A stretch of 5,082 nucleotides of DNA from Bacteroidales bacterium (GTDB lineage: Bacteria > Bacteroidota > Bacteroidia > Bacteroidales > UBA7960): NCBI GenBank assembly GCA_003554665.1, contig PWGY01000013.1:1-5082 (forward strand), written 5' to 3'. Position 1 is the first letter of the stretch; each line of letters begins with the position of its first letter. Positions 1-4,900 of the stretch are shown here, piece by piece. The position numbers were made by a program, and so were the translations under genes. Under the pieces are notes generated by a model. The model had not been told where the DNA came from. It worked only from the letters and a program-made list of their open reading frames with translations, and did not search any database.

Positions 1-781
1 CAATTTGGCTGATACGGATGGTGTCGTTGTCAAAGGTGTTTTCGGAGCTGACAGAACGATGTTCATTCCATGCCTGTACCGGTGCGTGGTCAATGCCGTT
101 TGCCCGCTTCCATATCTCTTTCCCGTTTTTGCCCAGCATGCGTACGGGAACCTCTGGAGGAAGATTTCGAAGGGTATGTATGGTGGCGATTCCCATGGTG
201 CGGAGTCTGTGATAGGTTTTTGGCCCGACCATGGGAATTTTGCGTACAGACAGCGGATCAAGAAAATCCCTGACAATATGGTGGGCTACGTACATCTGTC
301 CGTCGGGCTTGGCTTCTCCCGTGGCGATCTTGGCTACTGTTTTGTTGGCTGATAGCCCCATGGAAATGGGCAGACCGGTTTCTGCAGTGATCTTCCGGCG
401 GAGTTCACCGGCCCACTGCCTGCATCCGAAAAACCGATCCATCCCGCTCAGGTCAAGGTAGTGTTCATCAATAGAGGCTTTTTCAAACAAAGGTGCTTCG
501 TCGGCGATAATGGCTGTGACCAGGTTCGAGTACCTGGTATACATTTCCATGTCGCCGCGTACAAAAACAGCCTCCGGGCAAAGCTTCCGGGCCAGCTGTA
601 TGGGCATGGCTGAATGGACACCGGACTGCCGGGCTTCATAGCTGCAACTGGCCCCCACACCCCGGTCGCCGGTACCGCCGATAATTACAGGTTTGCGGTT
701 CAGGCTGCTGTGGCGTAAGCGCTCCACAGACACAAAGAAAGTGTCCTGGTCCAGGTGTAAAATGTGCCGGGTATGTGACAT
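1..781 (-). CDS. dinB: DNA polymerase IV (Y-family, DinB), N-terminal 260 residues, cut by window edge
   Basis: Error-prone translesion DNA polymerase that copies damaged templates in the cytoplasm. The minus strand is open from ATG at 781-779 to the window edge, giving 260 codons; family members are usually about 350-410 residues, so most of the little-finger domain lies outside. Visible landmarks: palm motif LDQDTFFVSVE with metal-binding D11 and likely steric gate F16; fingers segment SCSYEARQSGVHSAMP (about 46-60); the catalytic SIDEHYLDL with D105 and E106; LSANKTVAKIA (about 143-153); a thumb helix-hairpin-helix IPMVGPKTYHRLRTMGI (about 182-198); and the start of the little finger near HRSVSSENTF. 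The wording is that of Bacteroidota DinB proteins. No Shine-Dalgarno precedes the start. The gene is divergent from an XRE-S24 repressor, which suggests SOS-type control (inference). The truncation is only the window boundary; no frameshift is seen. Confidence 0.96.
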   Translation of the reverse strand, partial: MSHTRHILHLDQDTFFVSVERLRHSSLNRKPVIIGGTGDRGVGASCSYEARQSGVHSAMPIQLARKLCPEAVFVRGDMEMYTRYSNLVTAIIADEAPLFEKASIDEHYLDLSGMDRFFGCRQWAGELRRKITAETGLPISMGLSANKTVAKIATGEAKPDGQMYVAHHIVRDFLDPLSVRKIPMVGPKTYHRLRTMGIATIHTLRNLPPEVPVRMLGKNGKEIWKRANGIDHAPVQAWNEHRSVSSENTFDNDTIRISQI

Positions 782-823
782 ATACAGAATAATTATTTTG
801 CCGGGTTAAGGTGACCGCTTGCC

Positions 824-937
824 TGACCAGTCGCCGGCCGTCTGACCAGTGGCCGCTTGTACGACCAGTGGCCGCTTGTACGACCAGTTGTTGCTTGTCC
901 GGCCAGTCGCTGGCTGTCGGGCCATCCGCCGCTTGTA
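824..937. repeat. 19-bp degenerate tandem repeat, six units
   Basis: Six consecutive 19-bp units begin at 824, 843, 862, 881, 900 and 919. The best unit is CGACCAGTGGCCGCTTGTA (862-880). Its left neighbour differs only in the first base, and the outer units are progressively more divergent. A shorter related piece, GTGACCGCTTGCC, lies at 811-823. The period is not a multiple of three and no frame is conserved, so the array is not coding. It lies 43-156 bp upstream of the dinB start and would be in the dinB leader if that gene is transcribed from the AT-rich island. Function unknown. Confidence 0.9.
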
Positions 938-968
938 CGGTGAGACGGGTGCAAAACCACCGGATAAA

Positions 969-1008
969 TGATTAAAAAATAATCAAAAACATGGTTATAA
1001 TATAATCA
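969..1008. promoter_or_regulatory. Two tandem 17-bp operator-like dyads (TGRTTA-N5-TAATCA)
   Basis: Site 1 (969-985) is a perfect dyad, TGATTA-AAAAA-TAATCA. Site 2 (992-1008) is TGGTTA-TAATA-TAATCA, with one arm mismatch. Both have 6-bp arms and 5-bp spacers, and their centres are 23 bp apart, about two helical turns. They lie just upstream of the -7 element at 1017-1024, so site 2 would cover the -33 region. Dyads of 17 bp are typical of operators bound by dimers of lambda-CI-type XRE domains, and the gene downstream encodes such a protein. Assignment to that regulator is inference. A leftward -7-like TATTTTTG (1014-1007, minus strand) overlaps site 2, so a dinB promoter may also start here, though I see no -33 partner for it. 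Confidence 0.6.
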
Positions 1009-1016
1009 AAAATATT

Positions 1017-1024
1017 TAACTTTG
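1017..1024 (+). promoter_or_regulatory. Candidate Bacteroidota -7 promoter element TAACTTTG
   Basis: TAACTTTG matches the Bacteroidota -7 consensus TAnnTTTG exactly and lies immediately right of the two operator-like dyads. No good TTG-type -33 element is seen 19-21 bp upstream; that region is covered by dyad site 2. If used, it gives the regulator a leader of about 280 nt that contains the hairpin array. A closer, less canonical promoter near 1275-1305 cannot be excluded. Confidence 0.45.
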
Positions 1025-1030
1025 GAGTCA

Positions 1031-1177
1031 GTCGGGGCTGACGCCCCTCCGGTTGGTCGGCGCTGACGCGCCTCCAGTTTGTCGGGGGCTTCGCCCCCTT
1101 CGGTTGTTGGTTAGTCGGGGCTGACGCCCCTCTGGTTTGTCGAGGGCTGACGCCCCTCTGGTTGTTGGTTCTCATGG
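1031..1177 (+). repeat. GC-rich hairpin repeat array, five units (left copy)
   Basis: Units start at 1031, 1056, 1081, 1114 and 1139. Each begins GTCG, holds a short hairpin, then ends in a CTCCGGTT-like tail. Stems are GGGGC/GCCCC around TGAC (units 1 and 4), GGCGC/GCGCC around TGAC (unit 2, changed on both sides so pairing is kept) and GGGGGC/GCCCCC around TTC (unit 3). Unit 5 is imperfect. There is a 25-bp short form, and a long form with extra TTGTTGGTT (units 3 and 5). Related units occur inverted at 2187-2275. The last unit continues into CTCATGG and is the left half of an inverted repeat with 2180-2217. Such G/C hairpins with a GGTTGTTGGTT tail resemble intergenic repeats I associate with Bacteroidota genomes. 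Confidence 0.88.
1139..1177 (+). repeat. Left arm of ~39-bp inverted repeat flanking the regulator
   Basis: This arm pairs with 2180-2217. The inner 18 bp, GGTTGTTGGTTCTCATGG (1160-1177), is a perfect reverse complement of 2180-2197. The outer 21 bp match with three substitutions and one single-base indel. The CTCATGG edge is absent from the other hairpin units, so these two terminal units share a special relationship. Confidence 0.85.
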
Positions 1178-1310
1178 GCGGAGGATGGTGGGAGTGGCCT
1201 GTGACCATGGGGCCGGGCGAAGTGGTTGTGGGTTCGTATGGTGATGGGTTTTTTTGGGTTGGGGTATTTCGTGGTTGAGTGATGGAAATTATTCATATAA
1301 ATTGACAGAT

Positions 1311-2114
1311 ATGGGTCTTTTTGGATCAAACATTAAGTTGTTGCGTAAGCGACGGGGGCGCACCCAGGATGATGTGGCTTTTGCCCTGGAAATGAAACGG
1401 TCTACGCTGAGTGGTTATGAGAACGGAGTGGCGCAGCCGGGGCTGGAGGCACTGGTGGCTTTTTCCAGGTATTTCAATGTATCAATTGATACCCTTGTCA
1501 AAACCGATCTTGCAACACTGGCTGAAAGTCAGTTGTCTCAACTGGAAAGGGGATACGATGTATTTCTTACCGGGAGTAAGTTGCGGGTATTGGCCACGAC
1601 GGTGGATCGGGAGAACGAAGAAAATATTGAACTGGTATCAGAGAAGGCCAAGGCGGGTTACCGTGCAGGGTTTGCCGACCCGGAGTTTATTAAGGTGTTG
1701 CCCACCTTTCAGATGCCGTTTTTGTCCAAACAAAAAAAATATCGCAGTTTCCAGGTGTCCGGCGACAGCATGCTGCCCATTCCTGACGGAGCCTGGGTTA
1801 CCTGTGAGTTTGTTCAGAACTGGCAATTGATCCGGAATCGCCATGCTTACGTGATCCACACCCTGGATGACGGGGTGGTTTTTAAAGTGGTTGAAAACCT
1901 GATCCGAAAAGAAGGTAAGTTGCGCCTGCACTCCCTGAACCCGGCATATGAGCCTTATGAGGTGCATGTGAATGATGTCCGGGAGGTATGGAAGTTTGTC
2001 AATTACATCAGCAATGAAATGCCCGACCCCGACCCTCCGCATCAGGAGCTGGCCCGGCAGGTAAACCGTTTGCGCGAAGATGTGGAAGAGCTGAAGAAAG
2101 GAGAAGGCCGCTAG
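1311..2114 (+). CDS. LexA/CI-like transcriptional repressor (XRE HTH + S24 peptidase domain)
   Basis: Cytoplasmic DNA-binding repressor expected to inactivate itself by RecA-stimulated self-cleavage. From ATG 1311 it has 267 residues. The frame is open further back, to TTG 1254, but family homology begins at GLFGSNIKLLRKRRG, so 1311 is preferred. Residues 5-62 form an XRE/CRO helix-turn-helix (TQDDVAFALEMKRSTLSGYENG at about 18-39, quoted here in parts: recognition helix RSTLSGYENG). The linker carries the cleavage-site motif KAKAGYRAGFADPEF, with predicted scission at A115-G116. The S24 domain has SGDSM, nucleophile S153, and VFKVV, general-base K192. Residues 244-263 form a short charged helix, possibly a coiled coil. 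This architecture differs from canonical LexA, which has a winged helix. Divergent dinB and the dyads at 969-1008 suggest control of an SOS-like response and autoregulation (inference). A phage-type repressor is the alternative, but no phage genes are nearby. Confidence 0.9.
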   Translation: MGLFGSNIKLLRKRRGRTQDDVAFALEMKRSTLSGYENGVAQPGLEALVAFSRYFNVSIDTLVKTDLATLAESQLSQLERGYDVFLTGSKLRVLATTVDRENEENIELVSEKAKAGYRAGFADPEFIKVLPTFQMPFLSKQKKYRSFQVSGDSMLPIPDGAWVTCEFVQNWQLIRNRHAYVIHTLDDGVVFKVVENLIRKEGKLRLHSLNPAYEPYEVHVNDVREVWKFVNYISNEMPDPDPPHQELARQVNRLREDVEELKKGEGR

Positions 2115-2122
2115 CGCCAAAT

Positions 2123-2275
2123 AACCAACAACCTCACTGCCCATTAACCAGCCCATTGGCATCTTTCCCCTAACCCAGGCCATGAGAACCAACAACCGGA
2201 GGGGCTTTAGCCCTGACTAACCAACAACCGGAGGGGAGCCAGCCCCGACTAACCGGAGGGGGCGAAGCCACGACT
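2123..2275 (-). repeat. GC-rich hairpin repeat array (right copy, inverted), likely bidirectional terminator region
   Basis: This array lies between the convergent ends of the regulator and the phosphorylase. A partial unit AACCAACAACC (2123-2133) comes first, after which about 50 bp is unremarkable. Two 32-bp units follow (2187-2218 and 2219-2250), then a 25-bp unit (2251-2275). They are the reverse complement of the 1031-1177 family, including the long/short length difference. Hairpins are GGGC-TTTA-GCCC, GGGG-N6-CCCC and a decayed GGC-GAA-GCC. No clear T-run follows, so a terminator role is suggested by position only. The last unit supplies the last two bases (plus-strand 2274-2275) of the phosphorylase stop codon. 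Confidence 0.85.
2180..2217 (-). repeat. Right arm of ~39-bp inverted repeat flanking the regulator
   Basis: Partner of 1139-1177, with a perfect 18-bp core at 2180-2197. The two arms enclose the regulator and would allow a long duplex in a transcript that spans both. They could also be the edges of an inverted duplication. No transposase lies between them and target-site duplications cannot be judged inside repeats. Confidence 0.85.
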
Positions 2276-3089
2276 AAATCTCCTGTATCAGCTCCCTGAA
2301 TAACAAGCTCATCTTTGAGGCAGCTTCTCCGGCTACCTGCTGGACTTCTTCGTGGGTGGTGGGTTTGTCCATTTCAGAAGGTTCAGACAGGTTGGTAATG
2401 ACCGAAATGCCGAAGCATTTCATCCCGGCGTGGCGGGCCACAATTACCTCCGGAACGGTAGACATCCCGGTGGAGTCAGCGCCAAAAATGCGAAACATTT
2501 TGTATTCAGCAGGGGTTTCGAGGGTGGGTCCCGGACTGCCTATGTATACCCCGGACTGGAACCTGATTTTGTTCCTCAGGGCGATCTGCTTGGCCTTGCT
2601 GATGAGTTTAGGGCAATAGGTTTCACTCATTTCCGGGAAGCGCGTCCCCAGTTCATCAATGTTTGGTCCCCGCAACGGATTGTCCGGAAAATGATTGATG
2701 TGATCGCGGATGATCATCAGGTCTCCTGTTTCAAATGCCGGGTTCAGGCCGCCTGCGGCGTTGGAGACCATCAGGGTGTGTACGCCCATCAATCGCATGA
2801 CGCGAATGGGGAAGGTCACCTTTTGCAGGTCATAACCCTCATAATAGTGAAAGCGGCCCTGCATGGCCATCACCTGCTTGCCTCCCAGTTCTCCGAAAAT
2901 CAGTTGCCCTGCATGGCCCTCCACTGTGGATGAGAGAAAATTGGGAATGTCAGCGTAGGCCATTCGGTGAGACACATGGATCTCATCGACCAGTCCGCCC
3001 AGTCCGCTTCCCAGGACAATACCAACCTCCGGGGCGGCACCTGTTTTGTCTTTCAGAAAAGCTGCTGTTTCTTTAAGTTGCTCTATCAC
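2274..3089 (-). CDS. punA: Purine nucleoside phosphorylase, class I trimeric type
   Basis: Cytoplasmic enzyme that reversibly splits purine (deoxy)nucleosides with phosphate to give base and (deoxy)ribose-1-phosphate. It has 271 residues, normal for the trimeric PNP family. Visible active-site motifs: GSGLGGL (27-33; phosphate-binding S28), EGHAG (57-61), QGRFHYYEGY with R79, H81 and Y83, SNAAGG (109-114), GSPGPTLETPAEY with E191 (equivalent of human E201), STGMSTVPEVIVARHAG with M209 and S210, and ITNLS with N233 (equivalent of human N243). E plus N fits 6-oxopurine nucleosides such as inosine and guanosine rather than methylthioadenosine. The start is GTG at 3089; the upstream frame has no ATG before a stop, and the next Met is residue 43. 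No Shine-Dalgarno is seen. It is divergent from an MTA/SAH-type deaminase, so methylthioinosine is a possible extra substrate (inference). Confidence 0.95.
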   Translation of the reverse strand: MIEQLKETAAFLKDKTGAAPEVGIVLGSGLGGLVDEIHVSHRMAYADIPNFLSSTVEGHAGQLIFGELGGKQVMAMQGRFHYYEGYDLQKVTFPIRVMRLMGVHTLMVSNAAGGLNPAFETGDLMIIRDHINHFPDNPLRGPNIDELGTRFPEMSETYCPKLISKAKQIALRNKIRFQSGVYIGSPGPTLETPAEYKMFRIFGADSTGMSTVPEVIVARHAGMKCFGISVITNLSEPSEMDKPTTHEEVQQVAGEAASKMSLLFRELIQEI

Positions 3090-3153
3090 GATTATTTGTT
3101 TTTGTGGATGGTTGAGTAAATCACAGGATCAATATTACAAAAATTCCGGATAG

Positions 3154-3186
3154 TGCCCGGTTCTTTTTTGTGGATTATTCCGGGCA
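3154..3186. promoter_or_regulatory. Inverted repeat TGCCCGG...CCGGGCA in divergent intergenic region
   Basis: The perfect 7-bp arms at 3154-3160 and 3180-3186 are separated by 19 bp of mostly T-rich sequence. A partial direct repeat (ATTCCGGATA and ATTCCGGGCAGATA) overlaps it. It lies between the divergent phosphorylase and deaminase genes, about 40 bp upstream of the deaminase -7 element. It could be a shared operator or only a hairpin in the phosphorylase upstream region; there is no direct evidence for either. Confidence 0.35.
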
Positions 3187-3225
3187 GATACCACTGCCGG
3201 TTTTTCAGGTTCCCTGATTATTGGT

Positions 3226-3233
3226 TAGCTTTG
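3226..3233 (+). promoter_or_regulatory. Candidate Bacteroidota -7 element TAGCTTTG for the deaminase gene
   Basis: Exact match to TAnnTTTG, 15 bp before the ATG at 3249, which implies a very short leader of about 10 nt. No clear TTG-type -33 element is seen; there is only a T-run at 3201-3205. Its position inside the longer open frame (from GTG 3153) argues that translation begins at 3249. Confidence 0.5.
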
Positions 3234-3248
3234 CAGAAAACAAGTTTT

Positions 3249-4628
3249 ATGGAATATCGTCCCGGTTCCGGCAACAAATCGACCGAACAAGCTGATTTGC
3301 TGATCCGTAATGCCCTTGTGGTGACCATGGATGCTGAGGCCAGTGTGATTGAAGATGGTGCGGTGGCTGTCAGGGATAACCTGATTGTCGGGGTAGGAGC
3401 AACCAGGGATCTTGATGCCTCTTTTAATGCTTCAAATGTGATTAACGGCCGGCGGAAACTTGTGATGCCCGGACTGATCAATACACATACGCATTCCCCC
3501 ATGACTATTTACCGCGGGTTTGCGGATGATTTGCCGCTTCGGGCCTGGCTCTATGACTACATCTTTCCCACTGAATCTGCCTTTACCAGCCCGGAGAATG
3601 TGCGGGCGGGAACCAGGCTGGCCATTGCCGAAATGCTCCTCTCGGGTACAACCACTTTCAATGACCTGTATTACTACATGGATGAAATGGCGGAAGTGGT
3701 TGACCAGGTTGGGATAAGGGCAGTGCTGAGTGAGAGTCTGATTGACTTTCCCGCTCCCAACAGTCCTTCTCCCACTGAAGGGGTGTCCAATATTGAAAGA
3801 CTGCTTGACCGGTGGAAGGCCCATCCCCGTTTGCGCATTGGTGTCGGGGTTCACTCCCCGTACACGGTTTCTCCTCATTGGCTGAAGCGAGGGAAGGAAC
3901 TGGCGGATCACCACGGATTGCTTTACAATGTCCATTTGGCTGAAACCCGCTGGGAGTTCGATCACATACAGAAAAAATTCGGACACTCCCCGGCAAAACA
4001 CCTTTACCTTACAGGAGTGCTTGATCATAATGTGGTGGCAGCCCACGGGGTTCACCTGACTGATGAGGACATCCGGTTGCTTGCAGATCATGGAGCCGGA
4101 ATTGCCCATAACCCGCAGTGTAACATGAAACTTGCCAGTGGGGTGGCGCGTATTCCTGAACTGATGAAGGCAGGGGTGAGGGTTGGAATCGGCACCGATG
4201 GAGTTGCCAGCAACAATGACCTCGATCTTTTTGACGAAATGCGCACCATGGCATTTATGCATAAACTCAACAGCGGTGACCCGACGGTGATCAGTGCCAG
4301 GGAAGCCCTGGAGATGGCCACCATGGGCGGTGCGAGGTTGCTGGGGCTGGACGGGGAGATCGGGTCGCTGGAACAGGGGAAGAAAGCCGATCTGATTGTA
4401 TTGGACATGAATCAACCGCATGCCCATCCGGTGTATAATATATATTCCCTGATCGTATACAGCCTGCGGGGGAGCGATGTGCAACACGCCATGGTAGACG
4501 GGCAATGGTTGCTTTTTGATCGTGAGCTATGCAGCCTGGACCTCGGGCGGTTGTATGATAAAGTAGAAGGAATCGCACACAAAATACGGGAAGAAGCGAT
4601 GCGGCTCGGCATTTTTAATGGCCATTAG
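3249..4628 (+). CDS. mtaD: Amidohydrolase, 5-methylthioadenosine/S-adenosylhomocysteine deaminase type
   Basis: Metal-dependent hydrolase of the TIM-barrel amidohydrolase superfamily, predicted to deaminate 5'-methylthioadenosine, S-adenosylhomocysteine or adenosine to the inosine analogue plus ammonia. It has 459 residues from ATG 3249. The frame extends to GTG 3153, but those 32 residues look non-homologous and contain the promoter. Domain order: N-terminal beta segment (about 15-75), barrel with PGLINTHTHSPM (metal ligands H80 and H82), RGFADDLPLRAWL (89-101), GVHSPYTVS (H202), NVHLAET (metal ligand H229, catalytic E232), AAHGVHL (H266), GIGTDGVASNN (metal ligand D317), then a C-terminal GSLEQGKKADLIVLD beta segment. 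The spacing of these residues matches TM0936, an MTA/SAH deaminase of known structure, as I recall it. Related chlorohydrolases and other deaminases share these motifs, so the substrate is probable rather than certain. Divergent phosphorylase and convergent guanine deaminase support a purine role. Confidence 0.88.
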   Translation: MEYRPGSGNKSTEQADLLIRNALVVTMDAEASVIEDGAVAVRDNLIVGVGATRDLDASFNASNVINGRRKLVMPGLINTHTHSPMTIYRGFADDLPLRAWLYDYIFPTESAFTSPENVRAGTRLAIAEMLLSGTTTFNDLYYYMDEMAEVVDQVGIRAVLSESLIDFPAPNSPSPTEGVSNIERLLDRWKAHPRLRIGVGVHSPYTVSPHWLKRGKELADHHGLLYNVHLAETRWEFDHIQKKFGHSPAKHLYLTGVLDHNVVAAHGVHLTDEDIRLLADHGAGIAHNPQCNMKLASGVARIPELMKAGVRVGIGTDGVASNNDLDLFDEMRTMAFMHKLNSGDPTVISAREALEMATMGGARLLGLDGEIGSLEQGKKADLIVLDMNQPHAHPVYNIYSLIVYSLRGSDVQHAMVDGQWLLFDRELCSLDLGRLYDKVEGIAHKIREEAMRLGIFNGH

Positions 4629-4693
4629 TTCCGTGCAGTTTATGGCTATTGGTGCCGTTGCAGTTTATGACCATTAGCTCCGGGGCAGTTTGT
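4620..4693 (+). repeat. ~25-bp imperfect tandem triplicate starting inside the deaminase stop region
   Basis: Units lie at 4620-4643 (24 bp), 4644-4668 and 4669-4693 (25 bp each). The common pattern is GRCYATTRGYNCCG followed by GCAGTTTRT. The first unit contains the last codons of the deaminase (GGC CAT TAG), so the array begins at, and probably derives from, the gene's 3' end. It does not continue the reading frame past the stop. Confidence 0.75.
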
Positions 4694-4696
4694 TTG

Positions 4697-4713
4697 AATT
4701 GGGATGGCCAATT
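4697..4713. other. Short perfect dyad AATTGG-N5-CCAATT between convergent genes
   Basis: 6-bp arms at 4697-4702 and 4708-4713 flank GATGG. It could form a small hairpin or act as a protein site. No T-run follows, so it is not a convincing terminator. The rest of 4694-4768 shows no gene. Confidence 0.3.
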
Positions 4714-4768
4714 GCCTGATTGTCCCCTGGATTTCTGTCGGCTGCGGCAGCTGGTGTCTTTCCACGGG

Positions 4769-4900
4769 TTTTTAATACCTGGCCTTCGGGTTTTTAATAC
4801 CTGGCCTTCGGGCTTTCAATACCTGGCCTTCGGGTTTTTAATACCTGGCCTTCGGGTTTTCAGTAACTGGCCTTCGGATTTTTAATACCTGGCCTTTTTT
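4769..4900 (+). repeat. 22-bp tandem repeat, six units, overlapping the 3' end of guaD
   Basis: Units start at 4769, 4791, 4813, 4835, 4857 and 4879. Units 1, 2 and 4 are identical, unit 3 differs at two positions and unit 5 is more diverged. Each has a TTTTTAATA lead and a CCTGGCCTTCGGG core. Read on the plus strand, GGCC-TTCG-GGTT can fold as a weak UUCG-capped hairpin followed by T-rich sequence, so the array resembles a string of weak intrinsic terminators after the deaminase. The last unit matches 18 of 22 bases and contains the final codons and TAA stop of guaD on the minus strand. The 22-bp period shifts frame each unit, so the open frame across it (4649-4885) is not a protein. Confidence 0.88.

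Larger units (their letters stand above)
782..1310. other. Non-coding interval between dinB and the XRE-S24 regulator
   Basis: This 529-bp stretch has no credible gene. From left to right it holds an AT-rich segment with the perfect palindrome AATAATTATT (788-797) just upstream of dinB, a 19-bp tandem array (824-937), an AT-rich island with two 17-bp dyads and a -7 element (969-1024), a GC-rich hairpin array (1031-1177), and about 130 bp of G/T-rich sequence before the regulator start. Open frames here on the minus strand translate the repeats into low-complexity N/Q/P/R-rich text and are judged spurious. Confidence 0.85.

Noticed and set aside
824..1177. Possible CRISPR array
   Set aside because: Units are contiguous 19-bp or 25-33-bp repeats without unique spacers, and no cas genes are present.
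1254..1310. N-terminal extension of the regulator from TTG 1254
   Set aside because: The family's HTH begins right after ATG 1311; the extension looks like translated non-coding G/T-rich sequence.
972..1329. Two open frames on the minus strand (972-1208 and 1111-1329) through the hairpin array, with N/Q/P/R-rich translations
   Set aside because: They are translations of the GC-rich repeat units and the operator-like island; no protein family signal, no start context, and repeat length does not hold a frame.
1031..2275. Regulator as cargo of a transposon with terminal inverted repeats
   Set aside because: No transposase or recombinase gene inside, and target-site duplications cannot be recognised within the repeat arrays; kept only as one possibility in a finding.
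2352..2933. Long plus-strand open frame antisense to the phosphorylase
   Set aside because: Shadow of a clearly conserved PNP coding frame; no recognisable protein features.
3215..3227. TGATTA and TGGTTA half-sites near the deaminase promoter as a third operator
   Set aside because: The half-sites are in the same orientation and no TAATCA arm is at the right spacing, so the dyad is not formed.
3153..3248. N-terminal extension of the deaminase from GTG 3153
   Set aside because: The extra 32 residues do not resemble the family's N terminus, and an exact -7 promoter element lies inside this stretch.
3432..4505. 357-codon minus-strand open frame antisense to the deaminase
   Set aside because: The opposite strand carries all amidohydrolase catalytic motifs in one frame; the antisense product has no domain signal.
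4649..4885. Plus-strand open frame with a repeated F-x-x-PGLRV-like peptide
   Set aside because: It is the 22-bp tandem array read in shifting frames and ends at the guaD stop region; the repeat is not a multiple of three.
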